Shown: positions 7,600-15,465, counted from the stretch's first letter. The stretch: 35,980 bases of DNA from Planctomycetota bacterium (GCA_016209605.1 JACQVS010000244.1:1-35980); one strand, 5' to 3'. A program made the numbers and translations. The notes: generated by a model from the letters alone, not told the origin.

Positions 7600-8538
7600 T
7601 CACTCCCGCGGCAGGCCGGCGAGGGCGCGCAGGTGCTTGCAGAGGGCCGCGCCGATGACCTCCAGGTTGTAGCCCCCCTCGAGGGTGCCGGCCACCCGGC
7701 CGGGCGGCATGCGCTCGCAGACCGCGCGGGTGATCTCCCAGAAGTCGTCGCTTTCCAGGGCGAGACCGCCGAGAGGATCGCGTCGATGGGAGTCGAAGCC
7801 GGCGCTGATGATCGCCAGGTCCGGCTTGAAGGAACCGATGATGCCGTCCAGGTCGCGCTGGTAAAGGCTGCGATAGCGCTCCGCCGGGAAGCCGTGCGGC
7901 AGCGGGCGGTTGAGGGTCGTCCCGGCCCCCCGCCCCCAGCCTCGCTCATCCTCCATGCCGGTTCCGGGATAATGGGGATGGAGATGCAGCGAGTAGTAGA
8001 AGACGGAAGGGTCCTCGTAAAAGATATCCTGACTCCCGTTGCCGTGGTGCACGTCGAAATCGATGATGAGGATCTTCTCCGGCCCGCGGCTTTGCGCATG
8101 GCGCGCCGCCACGGCGGCGTTGTTGATGAAGCAGAATCCCATGCCCCGCTCGGGGCAGGCGTGATGCCCCGGCGGGCGCACCATGGCGAAGGCCGCGCGA
8201 TCCTGCCCAGCGAGGACGAAGTCGACCGCCGCCGCGGCCGCTCCGGCGGCGTGCCGCGCTGCCTCGATGCTGTGGGGCGAGAAGACTGTGTCCGGATCGA
8301 GGCGGCCGCGACCCCCCCGCGCGCTCTCCAGGGTCTCGAGGTATGCCTTCGAGTGGCAGCGAAGGATGGCCTCATCGGAAGCCGGCTGCGGCTCGAGCGC
8401 CGAAATGTGACGCGACAGCTCGGCGTCCTCCTTCAAGGCCGCCTCCATGGCTACAAGGCGGGCGGCGACCTCGGGATGAGACCCGGTGTCGTGCTTCGAG
8501 AAAACCGGGTGGGTGATGAGGGCGAGCTTCCTGGGCAT
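7600..8538 (-). CDS. Histone deacetylase family protein (acetylpolyamine/acetyl-lysine deacetylase-like)
   Basis: The 312-aa protein carries the arginase/deacetylase-fold signatures in order. RPPGHHA holds His125/His126, the general acid-base pair. IIDFDVHHGNGSQDIF has zinc ligands Asp162 and His164. SAGFDSHRRDPLG has zinc ligand Asp249. TLEGGYN has catalytic Tyr290. Bacterial members remove acetyl groups from small amines, acetoin-related substrates or proteins. All metal and catalytic residues are present and the length is normal. The physiological substrate cannot be told. It lies close downstream of the FG-GAP gene on the same strand (9-base gap), so they may be co-transcribed, but a shared function is not obvious. 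Confidence 0.9.
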   Translation of the reverse strand: MPRKLALITHPVFSKHDTGSHPEVAARLVAMEAALKEDAELSRHISALEPQPASDEAILRCHSKAYLETLESARGGRGRLDPDTVFSPHSIEAARHAAGAAAAAVDFVLAGQDRAAFAMVRPPGHHACPERGMGFCFINNAAVAARHAQSRGPEKILIIDFDVHHGNGSQDIFYEDPSVFYYSLHLHPHYPGTGMEDERGWGRGAGTTLNRPLPHGFPAERYRSLYQRDLDGIIGSFKPDLAIISAGFDSHRRDPLGGLALESDDFWEITRAVCERMPPGRVAGTLEGGYNLEVIGAALCKHLRALAGLPRE

Positions 8539-8547
8539 GCCTCTCCA

Positions 8548-9951
8548 TCAATCCGGCCGGCACGCCAGCTTGTCGGCGGTGGGATCCGTTCCCGGCGCCG
8601 TGTAAGGAGGGGCGGGCGGCAGGCCGCTCAGGAAGAGGAACTCCAGGAGGCGGATGGCGTCGGTGAGATCGACGGCGCCGCTGTCATCCACATCGGCCGA
8701 GTCGAGGCAGGGAAGCGTCGATCCGGAGAAGAGGTAGCGGAGGATGCGGATGGGATCGTTGATGTTGAGCTTGCCGTCGAGGTTGGCATCGCCCCGCCGG
8801 AAGCGGTAGGCGTTGAAATGGCCGACCGCCAGGGAGGTGAACTTGCGGAAACCGTTAGGGGGACGGAAGTCGGTCTTTTCGGGGAAGCCGCCGCTGCCAT
8901 CGCCGAGGAGGAGACTCATGGTCGAAAGCGCCGGATCGTCCAGGCTCCAGTTGGCCACCACGAGGTCGGGCTTGCCGTCGAGGTTGAAGTCGGCGCTGTC
9001 GATGGAGTTGGGCCGCGGGCCGGTGGTGAAGTTGACCGGGCCGGTGAACGCGCCGTTGCCGCCGTTGAGGAAGCGGGAGACGTAGTCGGTCCCTCTTCCG
9101 GCGGCGACGGCGAAGTCCTGGGCGCCGTCGCCGTTCAAGTCCACCACGGCGAGGTCGCGGGGCTGCCCCCTGGTCATGTAAGTCCTCTGCTGGGTGAAGT
9201 CGCCGGCGCCATCGCCCAGGAAAATCCGCACCTCCCCCCGGCTGGTGTTGGCGATGAGGAGATCGAGGTTGCCATCGTCATCGAACCGGCCGCTCTTCAC
9301 GGGCTTCGGATCGTCGCCGCAGGGGATCTCCTTCTTCAGCTCCAGGACGCCACCGCTGCCGGCGTTGAGGTAGACGGTGAACGAGTCCGAACCGTTGTTG
9401 GTGACCGCCAGGTCAAGCCGGCCGTCGTTGTTGAAGTCGGCCAGCTCGCCGTTGAAGGGCTGGTTGCCGGGATGGAGCACCTGCAGCTCGCCGAATTCCC
9501 CCGAGCCGTCGTTAAACCGCACCTCTACCGCCCCCGGATCGTAGTTGCAGGCGATGGCCAGGTCGAGGTCGCCGTCCTGGTCGAGATCGCCCAGGTCGAC
9601 ATCGTAAGGCGAGGGATTGGTGGGAAGGATCGTCCGGCTCAAGAAGGTTCCGTTCCCCTTGCCGAAGTGCAGCGAGACGTGGCTGGCGAGCCGGTTGGCT
9701 GAAACGATGTCGACCATGCCGTTCTGGTTGAGATCGCCGGTGGCCAGCGCCCACGGCTCCGGGCAGTCTCCAGCGCAGTCTTCCACCGGCTGGAAGAAGG
9801 CATCGCCGAACTCGCCGGCGCCGTCGCTGAGAAAGGCCCACAGCCCATCCAGATCGGTGGTCACCACATCCGGAAAGTCATCAAAACCGTGAAGCTGGAG
9901 CGTCAGGAAGGCAAGAAAAAACCCGATCGTAAAATGTTTCATCTCGAGCAT
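8548..9951 (-). CDS. Secreted FG-GAP/VCBS repeat protein with C-terminal dockerin-like module
   Basis: The 467-aa product begins with a signal peptide (HFTIGFFLAFLTLQLHG). Residues ~45-370 hold repeated 'DLNQNGMVDIVSAN', 'DLDQDGDLDLAIA', 'DFNNDGRLDLAVTN', 'DFNLDGKPDLVVAN' units, the calcium-binding FG-GAP/VCBS blades of an integrin-like beta-propeller. The last ~80 residues (GDANLDGKLNINDPIRILRY..., CLDSADVDDSGAVDLTDAI) are two dockerin-like Ca-binding repeats ending in a PP-rich tail and a terminal Cys. A very similar module ends the CotH protein at 15466. Such modules probably anchor or sort secreted proteins; that role is inference. The start at 9951 has GGGAG upstream. Confidence 0.85.
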   Translation of the reverse strand: MLEMKHFTIGFFLAFLTLQLHGFDDFPDVVTTDLDGLWAFLSDGAGEFGDAFFQPVEDCAGDCPEPWALATGDLNQNGMVDIVSANRLASHVSLHFGKGNGTFLSRTILPTNPSPYDVDLGDLDQDGDLDLAIACNYDPGAVEVRFNDGSGEFGELQVLHPGNQPFNGELADFNNDGRLDLAVTNNGSDSFTVYLNAGSGGVLELKKEIPCGDDPKPVKSGRFDDDGNLDLLIANTSRGEVRIFLGDGAGDFTQQRTYMTRGQPRDLAVVDLNGDGAQDFAVAAGRGTDYVSRFLNGGNGAFTGPVNFTTGPRPNSIDSADFNLDGKPDLVVANWSLDDPALSTMSLLLGDGSGGFPEKTDFRPPNGFRKFTSLAVGHFNAYRFRRGDANLDGKLNINDPIRILRYLFSGSTLPCLDSADVDDSGAVDLTDAIRLLEFLFLSGLPPAPPYTAPGTDPTADKLACRPD

Positions 9952-10062
9952 GACTTTACTCCCGGAAATAAGCTGGGCATCCCTGAAATTTTATCCCATG
10001 GCGGCCCGAGTCTAGAGAAAAAAGATTGGCGAGGAGCCGGCTCTGGCGCATAACATTAAGGC

Positions 10063-10449
10063 ATGGTCCTTTCACTGTTAATGGACTTCGGCCGCTATCT
10101 GGCGGTCGGCGTATTGAGCGCCGCCGCCGATTTCAGCGTCTTCAGCTTGCTCACCCGCCAGCGGAAGCTCCACCCCCTGGCGTCGCACTCGATCAGCCGC
10201 CCTCTGGGCGGCCTGGTCTGCTTCTTCCTCAACAAGTACTGGACCTTCAGCCAGGGGGAGAAAGGCGCTCTGGCGGGGCAGTTCGTGAGGTTCTGGTGCG
10301 TCTTCGCCATGAGCCTGGGGATTTCGACCGTGCTCCTGTGGCTTTTCCTGAAGCTCTTTCCCAGCATACCGGAAATCGCCAAGGCCTGCGCCGAAGCCAT
10401 CGTCGTGGCGTTCAACTTCCTGTGCCTCAAGTACTGGACCTTTCAATGA
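10063..10449 (+). CDS. GtrA-family membrane protein
   Basis: The 128-aa protein has four hydrophobic segments and the family's features: FGRYLAVGVLSAAADFSVFSLL at the start, FFLNKYWTF in the middle and FNFLCLKYWTF at the end. GtrA-like proteins are thought to flip or translocate undecaprenyl-phosphate-linked sugars for cell-surface polysaccharide modification. Length is normal. Its stop overlaps the next gene's ATG by four bases (10446-10449), so the two are probably translated together. Confidence 0.85.
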   Translation: MVLSLLMDFGRYLAVGVLSAAADFSVFSLLTRQRKLHPLASHSISRPLGGLVCFFLNKYWTFSQGEKGALAGQFVRFWCVFAMSLGISTVLLWLFLKLFPSIPEIAKACAEAIVVAFNFLCLKYWTFQ

Positions 10450-11864
10450 AAATGGAGCTGCTGACCGCAACCGGAATCTCAGAGCACCTAACAAAATGCC
10501 TATCGGCCGTCTTGCGGCGGCGGCTGGCCGCCTGCTGTGTCGCTCGGCCTCGGCGATACTCCGTCCCGTATCGCCTCAGGCCTCGCTCCTTGCATCCGGC
10601 CGCCGGCGCTCGCAATCCGGCTCAAAATTCATTTTGTTACGCGCTCTTGTTCTCCCTGGCCGGCTCCGCCTTCCCCGAGCCTCCGGCTGACAAGCTGAAG
10701 GGCGAAGACATCGCGCCGGGGCTGGTTTACGCCCTCTATCAAGTGGAGGGGCTGACGGCGCACGTCCTGCGCTTCACCTTGAACACCCCCGCTCTTCACC
10801 TCCGCAGCTTGAAGGCCTCGGGGAAGGAAACACTGCGCACCATGATCGACCGTCTCAACCAGTCGGGCGAGCGCGTGGTCGGCGCGGTCAACGGCGACTT
10901 TTTCCGGCGCGAGACCGCCGCCGGCGTCCCCATCGGCGTCCAGGTTTCCGATGAAAAGCTCATCTTCGGCCCGGTGAAACGCTCGATGATCGGCTTCGGA
11001 AAGGACAACACGCCGTACATCGGCATCGTCGAATGGAAAGGGCTGCTCTACATCGGCGAGAAGAAGGATCCCAAGAAGGACGCCTTGCCCATCGACGGCG
11101 TCAACATCTTCGCCACGGAGTTCAAGAAGCCGAGTGGCATCATCCTCTACACTCCAGCCTTCCAGCAGCTGGAGGCAACCCGCTACACCGGGCTCATCGT
11201 CACCGTCGACAAGATTGCCCCGGCGCTCCAGGTCGGCGAGCCGTGCCAGGGGACCGTCGCCAAGGCGGCAATGGGCGAGCAGTCCTTGTCCGTGCCGCCG
11301 GAAGGCTGCTTGCTATACTTCGTGGGCGAGGCGGCCCGCGATGGCATGGACCGGCTCAAGCCGGGGATCAAGATCACCCTCCAGCTCTCGCTCCCCCCCA
11401 TCCTGGGAAGCGTCCCGCAGGCGATCGGCGGCGGGCCGCGGCTCGCACGCGCCGGCAGGAAGTCGGTGGAGTTCGACAAGGAGGACTTCACCCGCCTCGA
11501 GTCCCTGGAGCTCCACCGCAAGCGCCATCCGCGCTCGGCGGTGGGATACGACAAGGCCCGGAAGAACCTCTTCCTGGTGATGGTGGAGGGCCGCCACGAT
11601 GGCAGCATCGGCATGACCATGGATGAGCTGGCCGACTTCATGATCAAGCTGGGCTGCTTCGAGGCCATGGGCTTCGACGGCGGCGGCTCGGCGGCCATGT
11701 ACGTCCTCGGCCGCGGCATCGTCTCCAGGTCGATGGGCGGCGGCGGGCAGGAGGAGGAGCGCGAGATCGCCAACAGCCTGCTCATCACCATGGAGTGGAA
11801 GTTCCCCCCCCGGAAGCCCGCCGAAGAGAAGACCGGCAAGGCCGGCGAGAAGACCGGCCAGTGA
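10446..11864 (+). CDS. Phosphodiester glycosidase (NAGPA-like) domain protein
   Basis: From about residue 80 the protein matches the NAGPA/phosphodiester glycosidase fold: GAVNGDFFRRE near the N-terminal side (family 'INGGFF'), SAVGYDKARKNLFLVMVEG, and MGFDGGGSAAMYVLG (family 'LDGGGS' catalytic-site motif). Bacterial members are envelope enzymes that cleave sugar-phosphodiester linkages. The start chosen overlaps the GtrA stop (ATGA) and gives 472 aa. The first ~65 residues are peculiar because they are encoded by a palindromic element at 10489-10639. They are arginine/alanine rich and run into a signal-like hydrophobic stretch (FCYALLFSLAGSAFP) just beyond it. The original N-terminus may have been altered by insertion. 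Function confident, start uncertain. Confidence 0.75.
   Translation: MKMELLTATGISEHLTKCLSAVLRRRLAACCVARPRRYSVPYRLRPRSLHPAAGARNPAQNSFCYALLFSLAGSAFPEPPADKLKGEDIAPGLVYALYQVEGLTAHVLRFTLNTPALHLRSLKASGKETLRTMIDRLNQSGERVVGAVNGDFFRRETAAGVPIGVQVSDEKLIFGPVKRSMIGFGKDNTPYIGIVEWKGLLYIGEKKDPKKDALPIDGVNIFATEFKKPSGIILYTPAFQQLEATRYTGLIVTVDKIAPALQVGEPCQGTVAKAAMGEQSLSVPPEGCLLYFVGEAARDGMDRLKPGIKITLQLSLPPILGSVPQAIGGGPRLARAGRKSVEFDKEDFTRLESLELHRKRHPRSAVGYDKARKNLFLVMVEGRHDGSIGMTMDELADFMIKLGCFEAMGFDGGGSAAMYVLGRGIVSRSMGGGGQEEEREIANSLLITMEWKFPPRKPAEEKTGKAGEKTGQ
10489..10639. repeat. 151-bp long-palindrome element with 10-bp terminal inverted repeats (MITE/REP-like)
   Basis: The ends are TAACAAAATG (10489-10498) and its exact reverse complement CATTTTGTTA (10630-10639). 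Inside, GGCGATAC (10552-10559) and GTATCGCC (10568-10575) form a perfect stem around an 8-base loop, extended by GGCCT/AGGCC (10546-10550, 10578-10582). An outer imperfect stem pairs the GC-rich block near 10512-10529 with that near 10598-10615. The whole unit can fold into one long hairpin and has no gene. It lies over the N-terminal codons of the glycosidase gene. Small non-autonomous mobile or REP-type elements have this form; mobility is inference. Confidence 0.55.
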
Positions 11865-12544
11865 ACCCGCGGCCGGCATTCCCCCCAGGCAAGCTGCGGC
11901 TCCTCGGATCCCTCTTTTTCGCGCTCGGGGGGCTGCTCCTCTTGAGCATCGTCTTGCCCTGGGGGCTGCCGAACACCTACCTGCCGGTCCTCCGCGATGA
12001 CCTTGCCCCGGCGCTCGACTACGCCGCCGATGGGAAGTGGCTCGAGGCCGCCTACTTCGCCGGATGCGCCGCTTCCCTGGCCGCGCCCGCGGCGCTGGGC
12101 CTGACGCTCTGGGGCCTCGCCGTTTTCGCGGCGCGGCCGTGGGCGAGGACGACCGCGGCCGTGCTTCAAACCGCCCTCCTCGGCCTCCTCGCCGCCACCG
12201 CCTGGATCATCTTCTCGATCAATTTCGCGGATCGAGAAGTTGATCCCCGCTTGCACCGCCTCCTCCTCGGCGGCGGCCTCTTTCTGGGGCTTTGCTCCGT
12301 TTTGCAGATCGCCGCCGCCGGCCTCGTATCCAGAAAGAGGCTCCCCCCCGCCGCCGCCTTTCTCCTCCCCCCGTTGGTGTTCTTCCTCATCAGCGCCGGC
12401 GCGGCCGCCCGCCTCTGGAAAAACACCCACTGGCCGATCCAGGGCCAGCTCCTCGCCATCGCCGCCGGCTCAGCGCTGGGGCTCGCGGGGGCGATCCTCC
12501 GCCTGAGGTCGTCAAGGGCGCAACCAAATTCTAAAGACGCATGA
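11861..12544 (+). CDS. Hypothetical multi-pass membrane protein
   Basis: With a GTG start at 11861, overlapping the glycosidase stop (GTGA), the product is 227 aa. It has about six hydrophobic segments: near residues 12-35, 60-90, 95-120, 130-155, 160-185 and 195-215. I recognise no family. The overlap chain GtrA, phosphodiester glycosidase, this protein suggests one transcript and a cell-envelope or glycan-related role, which is inference from context. A longer in-frame start at 11795 exists but would overlap the preceding gene by 70 bases with a highly charged, non-membrane leader. Confidence 0.6.
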   Translation: MNPRPAFPPGKLRLLGSLFFALGGLLLLSIVLPWGLPNTYLPVLRDDLAPALDYAADGKWLEAAYFAGCAASLAAPAALGLTLWGLAVFAARPWARTTAAVLQTALLGLLAATAWIIFSINFADREVDPRLHRLLLGGGLFLGLCSVLQIAAAGLVSRKRLPPAAAFLLPPLVFFLISAGAAARLWKNTHWPIQGQLLAIAAGSALGLAGAILRLRSSRAQPNSKDA

Positions 12545-12549
12545 AATAG

Positions 12550-12669
12550 AGAAGAAGAAAATATAACCGCCATGACGCCAAGAACGCCAAGGTAAGACGC
12601 CAAGCGAATCAGAGAGCGGTCCTCCGACACCAAGATATCTCTGAAGCCTGAGGAGAAGATTTGATGGAA
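12550..12669. repeat. Dispersed ~120-bp intergenic repeat, copy A (acgccaag-type)
   Basis: This stretch starts AGAAGAAGAAAATA and contains spaced octamers of the form ACGCCAAG (three copies, one variant). It ends near TTGATGGAAC. It aligns along its whole length with 24618-24745, the first 14 bases identical. The reverse strand reads a YLGVLGV-like peptide in both copies, a by-product of the octamer repeat. It fills the gap between the membrane-protein gene and the DUF4058 gene. Similar acgccaag repeats are known to me from intergenic regions of many environmental genomes; no function is assigned. Confidence 0.65.
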
Positions 12670-12746
12670 CAATCAAAGATCAGGGCGGCGGCAGGAGCCC
12701 GGAGGATTTCCTTGCGGACCGGGATTAACGCTGGTAATTTCTAGGC

Positions 12747-13442
12747 ATGCAAGAGAACCAATTCAACTGGCAGGATGCCGTCTTATGGCGCAAGGTCCAC
12801 AACTTGTGGATCAGCGAGCTTTATCATGCCGTCAAACCGCAGGTCGCCGGCCGGCTGACGCTCTCCATTGATCAAGAGGTGACCCTCATCGAACTCGAGG
12901 AGCCTCCCTTGCGAATTCGGCCCGATCTCCATTTGAGCGAAGGCGCTCCAGCAAAAGATCAGGCTCCAGCAGCGAAAAAGGCCACCGGCGCCGTCGCCTA
13001 CGCGGAAGGGGTGGAGGCCTTTTCCACGGAGTCGAGGCACTACCTCGTGCTCCGCGACCTGAACGACAAAAAAGTCGTCGGGTTGCTGGAAATCTTATCC
13101 CCCACCAATAAAGGCTATTATTCACCGGCCGATTTTGAAGCCTTCAAGGAGCGCCGCCAGCGACTTCTGGCGACCCAATCCAGCACCATGGAGATCGATG
13201 CCGTTCCCCTGGGAAAACGCTGGCTCCCCCGTTGCCTCGAGGAGTTATCCTCCCATGCCGGAGTGGCCTGGACTTCCTTGCCCGGTCCCACCGGCAGGCA
13301 TTTCAAAGGCTGGGCCTGGAAAGAGGGCGGCCCCCTGCCGCAGATTCCCTGGGAACTCCGCCAGCACGGATCCATCGAGGTCGATCTGCAGGAGACCTTC
13401 AAGGAATCCTTGAACGCCGCCGGATACGCCTCAAGGTCTTGA
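12747..13442 (+). CDS. DUF4058 family protein
   Basis: The 231-aa product shows DUF4058 features: an N-terminal W..VH..WI.EL.....P.....R segment (VHNLWISELYHAVKPQVAGR), a central RHYLVLRDLNDKKVVGLLEILSPTNK (family 'IEILSP.NK'), and a later EIDAVPLGKRWLPR block. The family is common in cyanobacteria and planctomycetes and has no established function; an endonuclease-like fold has been suggested for relatives. Length is near the family norm. It stands alone between a dispersed repeat and the oxidase genes. Confidence 0.8.
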   Translation: MQENQFNWQDAVLWRKVHNLWISELYHAVKPQVAGRLTLSIDQEVTLIELEEPPLRIRPDLHLSEGAPAKDQAPAAKKATGAVAYAEGVEAFSTESRHYLVLRDLNDKKVVGLLEILSPTNKGYYSPADFEAFKERRQRLLATQSSTMEIDAVPLGKRWLPRCLEELSSHAGVAWTSLPGPTGRHFKGWAWKEGGPLPQIPWELRQHGSIEVDLQETFKESLNAAGYASRS

Positions 13443-13576
13443 ATTCTTCCCCACCATGGCTTTACTTTTAACTCTGGACGAAAGGGAGATTTTATGCATA
13501 ATTTGGAACTTTTGGATTTCCGGGAAGGAGCTTTTGGGCTCCCAGATTTTGTTCGTTTGAATCGGAGATTACAGCC

Positions 13577-14236
13577 TTGGACCACGCAGCGACCTTGACT
13601 GAACCGGCGGTGAAATCGAGCCCCCTGGGGGTGACCTGGGGAAAGCTGATGATGTGGCTATTCCTGTGCTCGGACGCCATGTCCTTCGGCGGCCTCCTGG
13701 CCATGTACGCCGCCCTGCGGGCCGCCAGCCCCAGGTGGCCCGAGCCGGGCGACATCCTCAACATCCCCCTCACGGCTGTGAACACCTTCATCCTCATCTG
13801 CAGCAGCGTCTTCATGGTGAAGGCGTTCGTCGCCGCCCAGAACAACGACAAGAACGGCACCGTGAAGTGGCTCCTCGCCACCGTTCTCGGCGGGGCCTCC
13901 TTCCTCGGCATCCAGGTTTACGAGTACACCCATCTCTCCATGCATACCAGCGTCGCGGAGATTCCGAAGCTCCAGGAGAGGTACCTCGACCTCTTTCCGG
14001 CTGACAAGCACATCCGGCCGTGGTCCAACAACTACTGCGCCACCTTCTACGCCACCACGTGCTTCCACGGCATGCACGTCTTCGGCGGCGTGGTTTACCT
14101 CTCCATCATGGCCTTCCTCGCGGCGCGGGGGCGGTTCCTGAACGGCAACCACAGCCCTGTGGAACTCGTCGGCCTCTACTGGCACTTCGTCGACCTGGTA
14201 TGGATCATGGTGTTCACGTTCATTTACTTGATTTGA
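13577..14236 (+). CDS. ctaE: Heme-copper (cytochrome c) oxidase subunit III
   Basis: The 219-aa protein has five transmembrane segments and subunit III signatures: GKLMMWLFLCSDAMSFGGLL, the amphipathic GIQVYEYTHL, TTCFHGMHVFGGVVYL, and VGLYWHFVDLVWIMVFTFIYLI at the C-terminus. Subunit III stabilises the proton-pumping oxidase and guides O2 access in the inner membrane. The start is an uncommon TTG at 13577 with GGAG ten bases before. The next in-frame ATG lies inside the first membrane segment, so TTG (or GTG at 13610) is needed. Subunits I and II are not in the window; only III and IV plus a small protein follow one another here. Confidence 0.9.
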   Translation: MDHAATLTEPAVKSSPLGVTWGKLMMWLFLCSDAMSFGGLLAMYAALRAASPRWPEPGDILNIPLTAVNTFILICSSVFMVKAFVAAQNNDKNGTVKWLLATVLGGASFLGIQVYEYTHLSMHTSVAEIPKLQERYLDLFPADKHIRPWSNNYCATFYATTCFHGMHVFGGVVYLSIMAFLAARGRFLNGNHSPVELVGLYWHFVDLVWIMVFTFIYLI

Positions 14237-14252
14237 GCGAGGGATGTGGAGC

Positions 14253-14561
14253 ATGTCGAATCAGCAGTCACACGCACACAAAAACCCCAACTACTGGATG
14301 ATCTGGCTCTACCTCCTCATCCTCACCATCGTGGAGGTGGGGATCGGCTACGCTTACATGATCTACAAGAACTCCCACCCCAACGTCAAGGTCTTCGGCA
14401 TCGTATCGCTGATCTTCCTGGCTTCCTGGAAAGCCGGCCTGGTCGGGGCCTACTTCATGCACCTCAAGTTCGAAAAGAAGACCCTGATCGCCATCGTCCT
14501 CACCCCGTTCGTGCTGCTGGTCATCCTCGCCTTGGCCCTCCTGCCCGACGCCCTCAAGTGA
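14253..14561 (+). CDS. Cytochrome c oxidase subunit IV family protein
   Basis: The product is 102 aa (105 aa if an ATG at 14244 is used). It has a His-rich N-terminus (SNQQSHAHKN) and three membrane helices (MIWLYLLILTIVEVGIGYAY, VFGIVSLIFLASWKAGLVGAYFMHLKFE, LIAIVLTPFVLLVILALALL). The 'KAGLVGAYFMHLKFE' segment is characteristic of prokaryotic CoxD/subunit IV. It lies 16 bases after subunit III and overlaps the next small gene by GTGA. It is an accessory subunit of the same terminal oxidase. Confidence 0.85.
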   Translation: MSNQQSHAHKNPNYWMIWLYLLILTIVEVGIGYAYMIYKNSHPNVKVFGIVSLIFLASWKAGLVGAYFMHLKFEKKTLIAIVLTPFVLLVILALALLPDALK

Positions 14562-14716
14562 GCCAGGAAACTCCCCCCCAGATCGAGGATCAACCCGAAA
14601 ATCAGCCTGAAGACGTCCGCGCCCTCATCGTGGTTCTGGGGGTGCTGCTTTTTTGCATCCTGGCGGGGATGGTGATCCTGGCTCTTTCAGTGGCCGTCGA
14701 CTGGCACTCCAACTGA
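14558..14716 (+). CDS. Small single-pass membrane protein coupled to oxidase subunit IV
   Basis: A GTG at 14558 overlaps the subunit IV stop (GTGA) and opens a 52-aa frame. The N-terminus is acidic and proline/glutamine rich (QETPPQIEDQPENQPEDVR), followed by one strong helix (ALIVVLGVLLFCILAGMVILAL) and a short polar tail. Position and size fit a small accessory subunit or assembly factor of the oxidase, but I know no family. Its last 92 bases overlap the 3' end of the opposite-strand glycosyltransferase. The coupling is seen; the role is inferred. Confidence 0.55.
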   Translation: MSQETPPQIEDQPENQPEDVRALIVVLGVLLFCILAGMVILALSVAVDWHSN

Positions 14717-15407
14717 ACAGCGCCAGCCTCGCCATCTGCATCCCGATCTGCAAAAAATCCCGCACCGGCCGGAAGTGGGACACCCTCCCCCCTTCCGGCT
14801 GGTAGGAGACCTGGATGGGGATCGAGACGATCGGCACCCCCCGCCGCGCCAGCCTCACCAGCGCCTCCAGCTCGAGGTCGAATCGCCGGCCGCGCAAGTC
14901 CAGGCGGCGGACCTCCTCCAGGGGATACGCCCGGAAGCCGGTCTGCGAGTCGGCCAGGCGCACGCCGGTGAGCAGCCGGAGCGCGCGGTTCGAGAACCAC
15001 AGCCCGAAGCGGCTCTTCCCCGGCGAGCCCGACCCGATCATGTCGCGCTGCCCCAGGATCAAGGCCCCCGGCTGCTGCGCCATCGCTTCGAAGAAGCGCG
15101 GCAGGTCCTCGGGAAAATGCTGGCCGTCGGAGTCCAGGGCGATGGCGTAAGCGAAGCCCTGCTCGCCGAGGATCTCGAAGCCGCTCCGCAGGGCGCAGCC
15201 TTTCCCTTGGTTGCGCGGGTGCCGATGCGCGCGGATGCGGCCGCCGAAGGATTGTAAAATCGCCGGGGTATCGTCGGTCGAGCCATCATCCACCACCAGG
15301 ACGTCGGCAATCTGCCGCAGCGTCCTCTCCACCACGCTCCCGAGAGTCCTGGCGTTGTTGTAGGTCGGAATGAGCGCGGCGATTTTGAGCAGCAGCGGGC
15401 CGGTCAT
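14625..15407 (-). CDS. Family 2 glycosyltransferase (dolichyl/undecaprenyl-phosphate sugar synthase-like)
   Basis: The 260-aa protein starts with the GT-A fold signature: KIAALIPTYNNARTLGSVV, DVLVVDDGSTDDTPAIL, GKGCALRSGFEIL, and ALDSDGQHFPEDLP (the metal-binding D.D motif). ADSQTGFRAYPLEEV and the FDLELEALVRLARRGVPI region match the DPM1/WcaA-like subgroup that moves a sugar from a nucleotide donor to a polyprenyl phosphate. No C-terminal membrane helices are present. The start at 15407 (MTGPLLLKIAAL) is chosen because a longer start at 15485 would run over the CotH gene start. The proline-rich C-terminal ~35 residues overlap the small oxidase-linked gene. Confidence 0.85.
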   Translation of the reverse strand: MTGPLLLKIAALIPTYNNARTLGSVVERTLRQIADVLVVDDGSTDDTPAILQSFGGRIRAHRHPRNQGKGCALRSGFEILGEQGFAYAIALDSDGQHFPEDLPRFFEAMAQQPGALILGQRDMIGSGSPGKSRFGLWFSNRALRLLTGVRLADSQTGFRAYPLEEVRRLDLRGRRFDLELEALVRLARRGVPIVSIPIQVSYQPEGGRVSHFRPVRDFLQIGMQMARLALFSWSASRRPLKEPGSPSPPGCKKAAPPEPR

Positions 15408-15465
15408 CGGGTAAAATTCCAGAAGTTCCTGTGATCTTGAGGTCAACAAGCTACCAGCAGAGCCC

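Noticed and set aside
10026..10445. In-frame upstream extension of the phosphodiester glycosidase through the GtrA gene
   Set aside because: GtrA is clearly coded in the other frame; the ATGA overlap at 10446 gives a natural start.
12550..12669. Spaced ACGCCAAG octamers, which look array-like next to a genome with a CRISPR operon
   Set aside because: Units are 8-11 bases with no spacers; this is a dispersed intergenic repeat, not a CRISPR array.
13456..13576. GGAGC-ttttgg-GCTCC hairpin as a terminator before the oxidase genes
   Set aside because: Stem is only five bases and the U-run is poor; it lies within a possible short upstream frame instead.
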